A stretch of DNA of 64,000 nucleotides from Kappaphycus alvarezii (Eukaryota > Rhodophyta > Florideophyceae > Gigartinales > Solieriaceae): contig NADL03000107.1 in NCBI GenBank assembly GCA_002205965.3, forward strand, positions 62,001 through 126,000, read 5' to 3'. The position numbers were made by a program, and so were the translations under genes. This document shows, piece after piece, positions 40,931 through 52,475 of the stretch; position 1 is the first letter of the stretch, and each line of letters begins with the position of its first letter. Below the pieces are notes generated by a model. That model did not search any database. It saw nothing but the letters and a program-made list of their open reading frames with translations, and was not told the origin of the DNA.

Positions 40931-43770
40931 TGGCCCTTTAAGGGCTAGGAGAGTACATACTTTGGACTATAGTGCAATGTACCCAGACAATGTGTAATGA
41001 TTTGAAGTGCAGACTGGCTTCCGCTTGTGACCTCTTGCTTGGCATTGTGCTCTGCGTTCCGACAGAGCCCTCTTGTGTACCCGTTAGTACCAAAATGTCG
41101 TAAATAGTGGTATCAGCTTTTTTCTTGGTAGCATATGTTTTTTTTTGAGAGTCAACTAATGGCCTCCTCAATGTACAGCTTGCGGAGCTCTTAATCGTGG
41201 AAAATTTATCACTGTCTCCTCTAGGGATGTCGTAGAAATATTTACGTTCTTAGGGACTTTTCTGATCGCGAACCGTGATGAAGACTATTTATTTGAGTCT
41301 TTGCTGCTGTCGGGTAGGCAGGAAAATTGACTTATCTGGGTCACTTTCTGGTCTGTACGGCTCGAGTTCTACGGCTAGTACGGGATTTATTTTCAGTTGC
41401 TAGCTCCTCTTCAACAGTTACTGTTATTGTATCGGCTAATCAAGAGTCGTACATGGCTCGCTCGTGTGTCTAGTGTGCTTGGTCTATTGCCATCCATATG
41501 TGTATAGGTTTTTCTTATATAATTAAAAAGCTACCGGTTGGCCGTGCAAAATCGGAAATCAAAATCTCTGCGTTCCTCTATACCTTTTTGGGTTTTTTTC
41601 TGGAGATAGAGAAGCGGATCGAAATTCCCAGTATCCTGTGGAGAGATTTGGGCTTGGTAGAAGTATTCAAGTGCTGCCCTCAATAGTGCTGCTAATATTC
41701 GTTAGGCCAGTTCGTTCTGTTGTGGAGTGTGCTTTATTGTATTTTTGATTTTTGGTTTTGATCGTACATTTGATGTTTATCCTTGGAAAATGTTCTCTTT
41801 CATTTTCTTTTGCGAACAATTGTGAGTTCCGCCAGTGTTGGTTAAAGTTGAGGTAAACTATGTTTCGTTATATGTAAAGTCTAATTTTCGATTATGGCGG
41901 CAGTCGTGCGAGTGGTTTCTTCGGCCCCCTTGCCTTAATATGCCTATCTTTTTCACAAACTCCCCACCGCGTCCTTTGCTTCGATCTCTACCAAGTATGG
42001 AGCAATGAACTCCATAAGAATTTGGAAGTTGCTATAAAGTAATCTAGAGTAGGGGTGATTCTTTGCGCAGGTGGAGACGAGCACTCAAAAGCGTCGATGA
42101 TGAGCAACATAAGAGTATCTAGAGTAAACTGGTTGGCTAACGCAGAAATTGCAGATAAAATTCATACAGGTAGCAAAATATAAGGTTTTCCATGACCCCT
42201 CAGGAGAAATCAAGACCAAAATGCTGATGAGGATACAGTTTTATGTATTGTCATTGATGACGGACAAAATTTATCAAGAAGTTTTCCTTGAAGTCTCGTT
42301 AGTAAATACTGAACTCTGCAATTTTTCATTGCTGGGCACAGTCGTTGTTGCCAATGCACTGAAATGTCTCCTGCCCGTTTTCCACTTAGTTTGATCTAGG
42401 TCCGTTGCTGATAAACCAAACAATGATAGCCTGATGCTCTGGATGAAGATACAATCACTAGTCACTGCGGTTACTATGTAATTACCCCGGACACCGCATA
42501 TAGCTTAAGTTAATTTGCAAACTCATATCCTACTGTCCATAATGCCTCCGGGAACAACTCATCCCAATTTTTGGTAAATAACTCTACTTTGCAAAATTTA
42601 AAGTACCTGAACTCCTTTCTTGTAGAATCATGATCATCCGTGTTTCAAATATAGTTTATATTATATTGTGAACTGATATGGTTCCAATATAGGCTGCTCA
42701 TTTTACAAAGAGGAAATTACAATTGTGTTTACTGAGAGTGTGTAGAGCTTTGAATCAGTAAAGCGCCCAACAATTCATAATATTTACCCATTTAACCAAC
42801 TTAAATTACTTCCTTCAGCTTTATTGTGTAAATGACTTAAAAGGAGGATTCGCTGCAGTATAAGGTTGCCGTTCAAGCCTACTAATTGATTCCACAAGCT
42901 GTACAGGTCTAAAAAGGACAGTCTCGAGAGCTTTTGACTTTTCTTCCTCTGAAGAAGGGAGGTTAATGGGTTTTATCGATTCTCCGAGTTCATAGGGTTG
43001 CTTTAATACGAATTGTTTGATGTACATTAAAAGTATACCCACGGAAAAATATCAGGAAGAGGACCTAATTTGGGTACTGTATTTGAATTTGGATGAATTT
43101 TTAATTTTGTGAGCGTGGAAAATTTATGGTAAGTTTTTTTTATTTTGTGACGTCGAGGTAATAATTGAAGACAGCAGACTCTACAGTGCCCGAAGATACG
43201 GGGCTCAAGTTTGGGACAAGATAATGTGTAAATTCAATTCTAGCCCGGTGAATAGGAGCTCTGAAGGAGACACCTATATGTTGATAATATCTTCCCTGTA
43301 GTCATTCCCGTTACGCAATGCACTTGAACACATTTTATGGTATTGAATATTTGTTATTGAGACTACGTCATTATACGAAAATCTATATAAGCTTAGTAAA
43401 ATAACCACTATAGGAGAGGGTAAGCAAGTTAGGAGACAACTTCAAGTGCAGACTCAGATTATTTAGTGGCTGGAAGTCAACTCTTGACCTAAGATTAGTT
43501 TATTTTACGTTAGTCACTGAGCATCGGTGGTATGCCCTGCCTCTTTTAATCTCACATGTAACGACTTAAACCTTTTTCCTTTTCTGCCTCTTCCCATTTC
43601 CAAAAATACACTCTAACAGCAATTTTATCGCTTAAAATACCTTTTTTCTATAAACATTGTTTCTGTAAATCTCATTCTCGCCAATTTATTCCTAATAGCC
43701 CCCATTAGTTAGCGCTGAAGGGCCTATCGACGAGGTATCCCCAAGGCTAATTAACTACTCCTTTGCCTTC
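40931..43770. other. unassigned, probably decayed retroelement sequence
   Basis: Short frames only. The minus-strand frame 42821-43042 (KPINLPSSEEEKSKALETVL then FRPVQLVESISRLERQPYTA with ANPPF) looks protein-like but unidentified. Around 43070-43110 there is a fragment of repeat F in reverse orientation. Confidence 0.3.
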
Positions 43771-43779
43771 TTGAAACAA

Positions 43780-44380
43780 TGACAGCGGACCCACTCCTAA
43801 ACGCGTTCCCGATCCATGCTTCTATGGTAGTGATCGTAGCCGGTTGGCTAATCGGCCACCAAAGCCATGCCATTGATGAGACGACGGGCTTTAGATCCCT
43901 CAACGATGGTGAGGGACGGGCTTAGATTGATCATATTTAGGACAAAGAGGTGTGAACCGATGGGGCTGTTTATGGCAGGGTTGTTGCTTCAACGACGTTG
44001 ACATCGAACTTTAAATAGGTTAATGTCTTCAAAAAGTTTCATGGCCTTTGGTGAAATAAAATATGCGAGGCAATGTTGCAGGGTTTAAATTTATATACAT
44101 TCAGCTCAATAATAAAAAAATCTTCTTGGTAAAATATCAGAACTTGATTTGGAGGACAACGCGGTTCACGAGTAGAAATATTTATTTTTGAAAAAGGAGG
44201 ACAAATCTTCAAGTAGAAAATAGGAAATGGGGTTGTATGGGGAATTTGGATTCAAAAAGGAAAAGGACCGTAGGATTTCTGTTTTATTGAAGGAGAAGGT
44301 AGGATGATATGTTTGAAAAAAAAGAGGTCAATAATTGATCTCGGGGTGAGAGGATAAGTAGCGGAGAAGGAGATGTGATT
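43780..44380 (+). repeat. ~600-bp dispersed repeat D, copy 2
   Basis: Partner of 18690-19290 in the same orientation. The shared 3' end is a purine-rich block (AAAAAGGAAAAGGACCGTAG, GAAGGAGAAGGTAGGATGAT). It is followed after 25 bp by repeat H at 44408. Confidence 0.65.
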
Positions 44381-44407
44381 TTGTTACTTGAAGGATATGG
44401 TCGGTTC

Positions 44408-44470
44408 TGGCCCTGAATATCCCACAGGGTGACCAGTACTACCTCTTAATTTTCCCTAAAAGCCGGCTCA
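44408..44470 (+). repeat. repeat H, partner of 57072-57140
   Basis: GGCCCTGAATATCCCACAGG GTGACCAGTACTACCTCTTA ATTT is matched by GGCCCGGAATATCCTAGAGG GTGACCAGAATTACCTCTTA ATTT at 57072. Confidence 0.65.
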
Positions 44471-44674
44471 AGGCCAAAGATCAGTAATTCGCGGACAAAA
44501 CCGGTTTCGCAGTAATAGTTTTATTGAAGAAAATTTTTGAAATTTTGAAATTTTCCTTGGAGATCACGCTAAGACGAAACTTTCTCGTACGGAGGTGGGT
44601 TGAACGTATATTGAAGAAGGGACTCCCAACAAGGGGCCGGCGTGGGCCATAGCATTGGGAGGTGCCCCTAAGAG

Positions 44675-45238
44675 CTAAGCGACTAAGTTGCTAGTATGTA
44701 ACGAAGGGAGTAAGGACGGTGTAAAGCGTTTGCGGTTGCCGACGGAGATCGTTAGGGTGGAAGTGCAGGTAGGGCAGCGTGGCCGAGGTGCGGGAGCGGG
44801 CGAGCCGGATAAGGAATCCCTCGCGAGCGCTAGCAAGGTTTCGAGTGGGAGTGAATATCCATAGCGATAGAGATGTTCCGTACCTCTGATGGAGATGTAG
44901 ATGGTGAAGGTGAAGGTGATGTGTGCCAAGAAAAAATTGATAGGAAGGAAAGATGCCAGTGAGAAACAGTGAGGATTCCAAGGCGTGCAGCGCGCGCAAT
45001 TTCTACCCCGTAGGGTGTGCCGCACGCACGGGGGCAAGCGGGAAAAGGTGGCAAAGGTAGTTTGACGCCAGTTCTGTGTCTGAATGCCCTTTTGCGTCGA
45101 TCGTAAAAGTCTGGAATACTTTAGGATAGAGTCGAATATATCTTCCAAGAGCAAAATACCCCAAACCTTCCCTCCTTCATTAAGTAAGGCAGTTTTTTCC
45201 CAAGGGATTAAGCTTAGTGGATGTAAGCTTACACACAA
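44675..45238 (-). CDS. 187-codon open frame, doubtful
   Basis: This is one of the longer uninterrupted frames in the region, GC-rich compared with its surroundings. Its start overlaps a reverse-complemented type B tail (residues reading GKVWGILLLEDIFDS), which occurs elsewhere as non-coding tail, and the rest is Pro/Leu/Thr-rich without a domain. Internal near-repeats of GATGGAGATGTAGATGGTGA-type bases create a pseudo-repetitive stretch. I think it is more likely a chance frame than a gene. Confidence 0.15.
   Translation of the reverse strand: MCVSLHPLSLIPWEKTALLNEGGKVWGILLLEDIFDSILKYSRLLRSTQKGIQTQNWRQTTFATFSRLPPCVRHTLRGRNCARCTPWNPHCFSLASFLPINFFLAHITFTFTIYISIRGTEHLYRYGYSLPLETLLALARDSLSGSPAPAPRPRCPTCTSTLTISVGNRKRFTPSLLPSLHTSNLVA
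45094..45175 (+). repeat. 3' tail type B, copy 7
   Basis: GATCGTAAAAGTCTGGAATA CTTTAGGATAGAGTCGAATA TATCTTCCAAGAGCAAAATA CCCCAAACCTTCCCTCC, close to the consensus. Confidence 0.65.
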
Positions 45239-45417
45239 ACAGTCTTGGTTTCATGATTGCATTCCGCTTTACTGGCGACATTTTAAACAAAGCAACTGAC
45301 AGTATTATCCAGAACTAAAACAGGCAAGGAAGCATTGAAGCTGCTAGAACTGTTAGAAAAATCCAGAATGGCAACGGTTCCCGGATGCTCAATGAACGGC
45401 AGTGAAACAGTACATGG

Positions 45418-45681
45418 TTGCTATATATCCCTCAGGATGAACCACCATTGCGACTCCAATCTTGTCTTGAAAATCTGCCCTGGCTCCAAAGAGTGCCCGA
45501 TTATGCCTCAATAATGTTCCACGTGCACCCAAGTAAATGCGGTATCTACTTACTATGCCACCAATCACAAGCAGTTGCCCTTATAGCGGTGGAGCATACT
45601 CAATACTCAATGATTTTGGCACAGCCGATACAAGGAACCTCTTCTCATATTGCTGACGAGAGCTTGATGCCCTTATTCTAG
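45418..45681 (+). CDS. 87-codon open frame, unidentified
   Basis: The frame contains IMFHVHPSKCGIYLLCHQSQ and LIAVEHTQYSMILAQPIQGT, with protein-like composition. No family is recognised. It may be a short remnant of an element gene. The opposite strand also has an open frame over its end. Confidence 0.2.
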   Translation: MLYIPQDEPPLRLQSCLENLPWLQRVPDYASIMFHVHPSKCGIYLLCHQSQAVALIAVEHTQYSMILAQPIQGTSSHIADESLMPLF

Positions 45682-45797
45682 TGACCGGACCATCGGAACA
45701 TTGAGGGCATTCAAAACTCCTCGCCGATTGCAACTCCGCGATAGCAGTTACTTCCGCAATTAGTGCCGCAGCGAAAGAGGGCACCACCCCGCGGCAC

Positions 45798-46274
45798 TTA
45801 AAGGAATTGCGCAACAGACCCCGGTTCCGGCAACTGCCACCAGTGCCGCAGCAACAAATTCTCTGCCCTTCGAATCATGTTCCGCTTCATGCGCTCACAA
45901 TCCTCATCAATCCTCACAACACTAGGAATCCCGTCATTCGGCGCTCGAAGAGCACGTCGCACACATTTCACAGCACGTCGTGCTTGAGACTCTGAAGCCT
46001 TCAAATCAAACAATGCAAGAAACTCACCCCTGCTGCAACCAGACAATGTCATCAAATCTTCGCCCCAATCAGACCCAACAAATGATCGTCTTAGCTTCCG
46101 TAGTTTCTGTTCAGCCTCCCTAAGACTCAGCGGCGCAGCACACTCACGCCAGCTCTCAAAAGCATCAGGGCTAACTTCGTCCATCCAGGCATTACGATTT
46201 CCCCTTTGGAAGTGGTGCACCCCCGCGGGGAAGCGATAATCCTGGCCACCTGCACTGGTTTGCTTTGCGAACAA
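45798..46274 (-). CDS. hypothetical 158-residue protein, charged and Arg-rich
   Basis: An uninterrupted, relatively GC-rich frame from ATG to stop. The middle is helical and charged (PLSLREAEQKLRKLRRSFVG, LALFDLKASESQARRAVKCV then RRALRAP), and the end has CERMKRNMIRRAENLLLRHW. No catalytic motif is visible. On the same strand an overlapping frame starts at 46455. Its coding-like composition and intactness, unlike the rest of the window, make it the best candidate for a real uncharacterised gene or for an accessory element gene. Confidence 0.35.
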   Translation of the reverse strand: MFAKQTSAGGQDYRFPAGVHHFQRGNRNAWMDEVSPDAFESWRECAAPLSLREAEQKLRKLRRSFVGSDWGEDLMTLSGCSRGEFLALFDLKASESQARRAVKCVRRALRAPNDGIPSVVRIDEDCERMKRNMIRRAENLLLRHWWQLPEPGSVAQFL

Positions 46275-46459
46275 ACTTTTTCGAAATGTTTGCGGTATGC
46301 TTTCTGTCTACGTTGACTGCATGAGCAACTTGCGTCAAGAGATGAGAAAGATGACAGACACAAGGGACCAAAGGTTGCCGCATTTTTCGAAAATCAGTTG
46401 AATTGAACCGAGATGTGATGAGCTTGAGGTATGTTGCCGTTACCGTGTCCTCCAAATCA

Positions 46460-48000
46460 GGCCCCTAAATAGCCTCGGAGAACTTCGAGCTCTTCGCAAT
46501 TCTCACTGTAAAATAACCCCACTTACTCACGTCTTGTAGGGCGACTCGTCCGTTTTCCTCTTTTCCAATATTTACCTACCACAGATAGATTAATTTTAGG
46601 TATTCGCTGGTTACAACTTCCATCGCTGACGATGACAAGGCACGGCATGGGCCACTTTGAACCGAGCAAATTGCGGAGACCATCCTCTCCCGCATATCGC
46701 ATCCCGCTAGACTTCTCTCAGAGAGGGCATTCCCGTGCTACAGTAAAGTAACTCCTATCTAAATGTGTTTCAACTCTTAGCAGGGGCCTCTACGATTTTC
46801 TGAAATAATCCTCTATCAATAACAGTGAGCCAGGGTTTGGACCACTTGTGGCACACTTGGTTTTGTTGTCCTTGATGTCCTTTTCTGTTTGCAGTTTTTC
46901 GTACCCATAGCTCCCACTCTTTGGAATATACAAGATTGTCAATTTCAAGGGGAACTGCGCTTGGCTTACTGCGAGTGGTGCAAAGGCTGCGAGTCCTATT
47001 GTATGACCTTGCATTCAATCCGTGTGACTTCAAATAACATTGACTAAATTGCCCCTACGAGGCAGGATGTAGGTATACATTAAAAGGTATGTAGACATTT
47101 TCGCTATGAAATGACTCTAATTTCAAAATTGAACTGCCTAAACGTTTCCACTCATTCGACTTCACAGCTCTGAGTGCAAGCGTTCAGTACTGACGATTTT
47201 CGCGTCATTTCCTTATAGATCGAATGTATCTTCCAACAGTGAAAACACAAAAAAATTCCCCCTTTCTTTATGAAAAAGATATGATCTAGTAGCTTCAGTA
47301 TACGGCGGTAGCAAATTTCTCGAAGACAACGGGTGCGCATGGGCATGCAGCATGAATGGTTCTGACCTTTTCGACACCTTTGATAGGACTCCTAACCCTT
47401 GCAGGACTCGCTGTAGACCAAACTCATTTTCCCCTTTTGATGAGAAATTTCGTATCGTAAACCGTTCATAATGAAAGAATCCTGGTAAGCAAAAAGAGAA
47501 GTTGTACAGCATAAGTTGTCCTAGTTGAGCTCAAGCCAATGAAAAAAACCTCGCTCGCTCTTATGAAATGATCATACGGTAAACTCATCGCACATTCTAC
47601 TCGGTTTGGATCGAAAATTATCATTGGCAAAGAGCAGGGGCCTAGTGAAATCCTCCTCCGAGCTTAGGTACTGATTGAGTGATTCTACTCTTGGGCTCCA
47701 TTTCGTAGACCAGGGGCGTAACGATATTTGAGCATTTGGACATTTCTCAACAAACATAATTTTTCTGTTCCAAGAATGCTTGTCATGTGGAATTTCTCCC
47801 TTAAGGAGGTAAGTGTATATAGCTTGATAGTACAATTCGTATTCTACTTGAGACGCCTGCACAGTTTACCAGATCTAAACATGAGATCAGTTTAACAATA
47901 AAAATGATCCTCCTGCCGAGTGCTGTAGTGTGTAATTCTTTTACAAGAATGGAAAGCCCCTAGAGGCAGTGCGGTAGTAGAACAGGGGCAGTTTGATTCA
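46460..48000. other. no family recognised; short frames and one tail copy
   Basis: The minus-strand frame 46770-47033 is Lys/Gln-rich with no motif I can name. A type B tail lies at 47214-47268. The rest has no coding signal. Confidence 0.35.
47214..47268 (+). repeat. 3' tail type B, copy 8
   Basis: TATAGATCGAATGTATCTTC CAACAGTGAAAACACAAAAA AATTCCCCCTTT. Confidence 0.55.
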
Positions 48001-48015
48001 TGTTACGTTATAACA

Positions 48016-48220
48016 ACGTACAAGTTGACTGGGCATCAGCCAGCTTATCTGTTACGGTATGTGAACCCGTGTTATAGCAATAGGAGTTTTATGACAATAA
48101 AATACATACTTTTACTACCATGCAAGTTGACTGGGTATCAGCCAGCTTATCCAGTAGATACTGAACGCATTAAACTTCTTTCTTTCTGTTACAGTAAACG
48201 AACCCACAGCGTTCCCCTTA
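48016..48220 (+). repeat. tandem pair of the CAAGTTGACTGGG repeat
   Basis: ACAAGTTGACTGGGCATCAG CCAGCTTATCTG (48018 on) and GCAAGTTGACTGGGTATCAG CCAGCTTATCC (48122 on) are about 104 bp apart in direct orientation. Each is followed by a GTTAC.GTA..(T/C)GAACCCA-like segment. A third, diverged copy is at 57238-57290 and a partial one at 48905-48950. Confidence 0.65.
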
Positions 48221-48285
48221 CTTTTATTCATTCAATATTTGGAGTGTGCAATGACTGGCTGACTTTTTAGTTTAGAACCAACTAG

Positions 48286-48860
48286 ATGGACCACGTCGAC
48301 GTGGAGTGGAGCCCGAGATACAATGGCCATGGCCACCGACAACCACAGAGCGCAACTGATGAGCTGGTAGATACGCGTGTCAACAGTAGCGTCTCAGGTA
48401 TGGCATCTAGTAGCAAGACGCGGTGCAAACTCCTCGATGAAAGAAACAGTTTCGGGGGATGCCTAAATGCAATTATTTATGTAAGAGATAGGTTCCAAGT
48501 AATGCCATACGAGGATTACAAGTTACTCAAGTTGAGCAACGAGAAAGCCGAAGAAAACAGGCGCTGGAATCGGAAGCCCGGGTCGCGGCATGGATCGCGG
48601 GATGGGGACAACAGGCGCCTGAAGAGCTTATGCTGTAGCTCCTGGGCCTTGCAGTGGTGCATGTGGGCGGCAGTCTTACCTAAGATATGAGTAGGCTTTG
48701 TTAGGGAAGACTGCTTGAAAAGTGATGTAACAGCGACGTCACAGGCGATAGGTTGGGCTGGGAGGCCGTCCTCAGGGTTTAGGCGGGAAAACTTGTGCCC
48801 TGTACAGTATACTGAGACTACTGTAGGCGAGTGGAATATACTGTACTGTACGGTAGTCAA
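48286..48860 (-). pseudogene. family C non-LTR element, endonuclease C-terminal part
   Basis: On the minus strand the frame reads PIACDVAVTSLFKQSSLTKP then MHHCKAQELQHKLFRRL, matching PIACDVAVTSPFKQTSITKA and MHHRKIQDLQHKLSRRL of the copy at 51.1-51.6 kb. The remaining 3' part (48286-48480) is also homologous to 50990-51120 base by base. RT and zinc motif are missing. Confidence 0.65.
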
Positions 48861-49110
48861 TAGGTTTTCTGAAAATTAAATTTCCAGCTAGTTCAGATAC
48901 AGTTCGGTGTGTATCTGTTACAGTTAACGAACCCCATGTGTTCCCCCTGAATACTGTACAGTACTTGTACTGTATGATACAAAAAAATATTGAAAAGCTT
49001 TGCTGGACTAACGCAAGGTTGCCGAAGAATGCACTAGATCGTAGATCTATTGTGATGCTGTCCTGTCTAGTGACGTGGATCAACAAGTGGCATACAGTAC
49101 AGTACAGAAA
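48790..49110. repeat. scattered TACTGTACAGTA / ACAGT words
   Basis: Clusters at 48800-48860 (GTACAGTATACTG, ACTGTACTGTACGGTAG), 48950-48973 (ACTGTACAGTACTTGTACTG) and 49090-49105 (ACAGTACAGTACAG), the same word as at 0.8 and 24.0 kb. Confidence 0.6.
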
Positions 49111-49394
49111 AACAGGGCACAGTTCAAGCAAGAGGAAAAATTGCGTGAAACAGGGTTTTATTGAAAAGGATCAATTGTAGGAGGGGTTAAGCTATAGAGA
49201 AATGGGGTTAAATGGGGTGTTCTACTCATTTGTAATCACTAGTGTTAATGGGGTAGATATGGAATGGTCTAAAGAAAAAGGACTGCCGTCCACCACTACT
49301 GTATACCCATCCACCCCATCACCAATGCAGACAAATCCGTGGCTATCGAAAATTAGAAGAAAATTGAGGTTGGTTTCTTGCGAGTGGGGGGGGG

Positions 49395-49500
49395 GATGTG
49401 GTCGGTTATATCCACGCTGCAATTGCGTTATGGGGACTTGGGGTGCTTTGCTGATTAGAGATGTAGGACGGCTATTCCCGTGAGGGAGGAGGGCAGGTCT
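49395..49500 (-). repeat. family A tail (reverse) plus inverted repeat partner of 2265-2330
   Basis: GATGTGGTCGGTTATATCCA CGCTGCAATTGCGTTATG is a reverse family A tail. The next 65 bp (49435-49500) are the inverted partner of 2265-2330. Confidence 0.65.
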
Positions 49501-49972
49501 GTAGCGAGAAGTGTGGCGGCTACACTGGAGATAGAGACACTTATCCGCTGCAACATATGTGCCTTGACGATAGAGTATTGACGGACAGAGCGAAAAGAGG
49601 TCTGTTTGGCGTAGTCGTCGATGACACGTCAAGAGCGCGAAGAGAGCGCGCCAAGGATGTTAAAGGCAAGCGGAACGAAATACTAGTGGACAATAAAGTA
49701 CTACTGTAGCTATATTAAACTGTACAATTTAATCACAAATTACCTGCCTTGAATGAGAATACAGCAAAACAAAATCCTAGGAACAGAGACGTAACTACGG
49801 GCGAGTCGACAAGGAGACAGCAAGTCTTTCACATGATTGCAAATGTGTACTTCCTACGTCTTCAAAGCTCTGATGTTTCAGTCAATGTTCCACTACACCT
49901 CCACATCAGCCGGTAACCTCAGCAACTTGTAACTGCCTTTTCATAAACTCTATTTGATGCAAAGGCACGCTG

Positions 49973-50040
49973 CAGCGGCCGTAATTTCCAATGCGGCTTG
50001 CTTGATGACTGGCCCTAAGGTGGTCTTTTAGGGACCATAT
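49973..50040 (+). pseudogene. family A C-terminal codons, short fragment
   Basis: QRHAAAAVISNAACLMTG matches QRNAAAVVVSNAACLLAG at the end of the reference copy (9790-9840). A type B tail follows at 50073-50148. Confidence 0.6.
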
Positions 50041-50072
50041 TTCCTTCTCCATGTATTGACGTGCCCTTTGGA

Positions 50073-50148
50073 GTTGATTGTGATTGTCTAGAGTACTTTA
50101 GGATAAATGAAATATATCTTCCGAAAATAAAACAGCCCAAGCTTTCCC
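50073..50148 (+). repeat. 3' tail type B, copy 9
   Basis: GTTGATTGTGATTGTCTAGA GTACTTTAGGATAAATGAAA TATATCTTCCGAAAATAAAA CAGCCCAAGCTTTCCCCC. It stands just after family A C-terminal codons (49973-50040), linking this tail type with family A-like coding ends. Confidence 0.6.
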
Positions 50149-50779
50149 CCTTGCTGCGATGCTAACAATAGTTATGAATCTTGCTACACACTGTACGAGC
50201 CCAAGCTGATGTTCTCCGAGTGGGGGGAAATCCGGGGTTATTTGGGGTGTGATCTACTCAGTTTTCCTGATGACAATTGAGTTCGTCTGTGTTCCCAAGA
50301 CTTCAATTATTGGCTAAATCGTAAACATGAATGAACATGCATTAGCAACCAACAGCTTACCCACCACCGCGACTTACTGAACCTCCGCATCTTCCACCAG
50401 CCATAGTTCTCCTACTCTGGCAAAATCGTCATCAACCTCATCGCCATCCACAGAATTGAAGTCGAACCAACCTAGCCAGCTAACTGGCACCCACAAGCAC
50501 TCAATTCCACATGATCCCTACAGAGACAGATTGGTGGCCACCTCGGTGCTCGCAATAACCTCACCCGCGCGCTCAAGTGACGTCTGCCCATAGACGCCTT
50601 CGGGGTTAAATTTGATAGGAGCGGCTTCTGGCGAAGATAGGGGCCGCTCGTCACCAGGTTATGACTGCCGTGAGGGTTGACATGCACTAAACTTTGTGAA
50701 ATTGGGGGTCAATTTACTGTGGTAGATATGTGGGTTGGTACCCAGTACATTTGTACCGGAGCGTAGATTCCGTGCACTA

Positions 50780-50915
50780 AACTTGCCCCGACAAAAAAAT
50801 CTAAAGGAGTACCTATTTCGGATATAGTACATGAATTTGCAAGATATTTTTACAGTATCTGAATTTGAGAGACATTTTTAATTTGGATGAATGTGGCAAA
50901 TTCAGAGAGAATCTT
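50780..50915 (-). repeat. repeat F, 3' of family C element
   Basis: Reverse complement of the 19993-20125 repeat, located downstream of the family C coding remnant on its own strand. Confidence 0.6.
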
Positions 50916-50969
50916 TTACTCTTTTTACTTATCTTGAGTGTACACCGACTGACGGACTCTTCAGTTACG

Positions 50970-51605
50970 AGCTAACTGGATGGACCACATCGGTCACGTG
51001 CAGTGGGGCCCGCGATATGATGGCCATAGCCACCGACGACCACAAAGTGCAACTGATACGCTGGTAGATGCGTGTGCGAATCGTAGCGTCTGAGGTGTGG
51101 CATTTCGTGGCTACACGTGGCACAAACTCTTCGATAAATAATGCAGTATCCGGATAAGGGGCACCGAGGGAGTCGAAGACCAGAGGTTGGAATCGGAAAC
51201 CTGGGTCCCGGGAGGGCAGAGAGGGGGGACCAGGCGCCTTGAAAGCTTGTGCTGTAGGTCCTGGATCTTGCGATGGTGCATGAGGGCGGCAGCCCCACCG
51301 GCGACTTGCGTCGCTTTGGTGATGGAGGTCTGCTTGAACGGAGACGTGACGGCGACGTCACATGCAATGGGTCGGTCTGGTAGAGCAGGTTCAGTGTCAC
51401 GGGGGGGATGCACGAGGAGAATGTCAGCGGGCCTGTAGTCCGTCCCGGGGAGGAGATTCTCAGCTTCGAACTCGTAGTCAAGGCCGGCGGCACGGAACAC
51501 GTGCCACGCGAATACATTTCGAACGGAGTTGTGGCGGTGAATGCGCCCGACCTCTGAGACGCAGCGGTCGGCGGCATGGTCACCGTGGACATCCATGTCC
51601 TGCTG
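50970..51605 (-). pseudogene. family C non-LTR element: zinc motif end and restriction-like endonuclease
   Basis: The 162-codon open frame 51596-51111 reads GDHAADRCVSEVGRIHRHNS, the His/Cys zinc motif and RHN block. It continues AGLDYEFEAENLLPGTDYRP ADILLVHPP and PIACDVAVTSPFKQ, the Glu...RPAD...DV(A/T)V endonuclease core known from R2-like RLE elements. A helical LMHHRKIQDLQHKLSRRL region ends it. It is the longest intact endonuclease frame in the window. The RT part would lie beyond 51605, where a gypsy element begins. Confidence 0.75.
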
Positions 51606-51662
51606 GCAGTGGAAAATTCAAGGGTTGATTTTTTTATTTCGTAAGGTACCTTCAGATTCGAG

Positions 51663-51773
51663 GTCATGGCTTTTCTCATGAATGCACCAGAAACATTCCA
51701 AAGAATGACGACCGAGGGTTTGAAACGAATTCCATTCGCAAGGTTGTATATCGATGATGTGGTAATATTCTAA
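51663..51773 (+). pseudogene. gypsy reverse transcriptase fragment
   Basis: MAFLMNAPETFQRMTTEGLK followed by RLYIDDVVIF and a stop. The LMNAPxTFQR block and catalytic YIDD are typical of Ty3/gypsy RT. Between them about 15 residues remain, fewer than normal. Confidence 0.7.
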
Positions 51774-52148
51774 AGCATTTTGGATCAGTACATATCGGGT
51801 GTCAGCACAGTGGCGGATAGGATATCTGCATAAGCCTCGAAATTAAGTTGAGCAAATGCTTCTTTGCAAAAAAATCTATCCAACATCTCGATCAAATCGT
51901 TGATCAAGAGGGAATTAAGGCTGATCCAGAAAAAACAAAAAAGGCAAGTTGCTATCAAGGCCCGCTTCAAAGGCGGGGTCCGATCTTCCTAGATCTGGCG
52001 TGATATTACCGAAGATTTATCAAAGATTTAGCCAAGACGGCAGCACCGTTACATACCAGTATTGCGAAGAATGGAAATTTTTCCTTGAGCAAGAATAACA
52101 ATCTAAATTCGAGGAGCTAAAACATAAGCTATATGTCCCCCAAAGCTC

Positions 52149-52475
52149 ATGTATCCAGATTTCAAGAGACCATATGTTGTGGAAACGGACACCTCAGAAC
52201 GGTCTCTGAGTGGCTTTTTGTTCCAAACAGATGAAAACGGAAGGCTATACCCTGTTAAATTCTCAAGTTTTACCCTGAATGACTCGTATAATAGAAAAAT
52301 TGTGTGCAAAAAGTTAGCAATAGCTGTTGTGCTTGCGTTGAAAAAGTTTCGCGTCTACCTTTTGTCATTCGAAAAATTCGTTTTGATAACTGATCACCAG
52401 GTACTTATGAAGGCATTCCAAGAGAAAGAAGTGCACCACAGCTTGGATCTGTGGCTTGACATTTTCGTGGATTAA
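52149..52475 (+). pseudogene. gypsy RNase H domain
   Basis: A 108-codon open frame: DFKRPYVVETDTSERSLSGF LFQ (first catalytic Asp in the ETD context), YPVKFSSFTLNDSYNRKIVC, KKLAIAVVLALKKFRVYLL, and LITDHQVLMKAF (TDH motif). This is the usual Ty3/gypsy RNase H layout, uninterrupted here. It ends in a stop where the connection to integrase would continue. Confidence 0.75.

Noticed and set aside
44675-45238. 187-codon GC-rich frame as a real gene
   Set aside because: Its first part is antisense to a type B retroelement tail that is non-coding in eight other places, and no domain is visible. Kept only as a low-confidence entry.
48016-48220. CRISPR-like spacing of two direct repeats
   Set aside because: Only two degenerate copies, 104 bp apart, in eukaryotic TE-rich sequence; no array, leader or cas genes.
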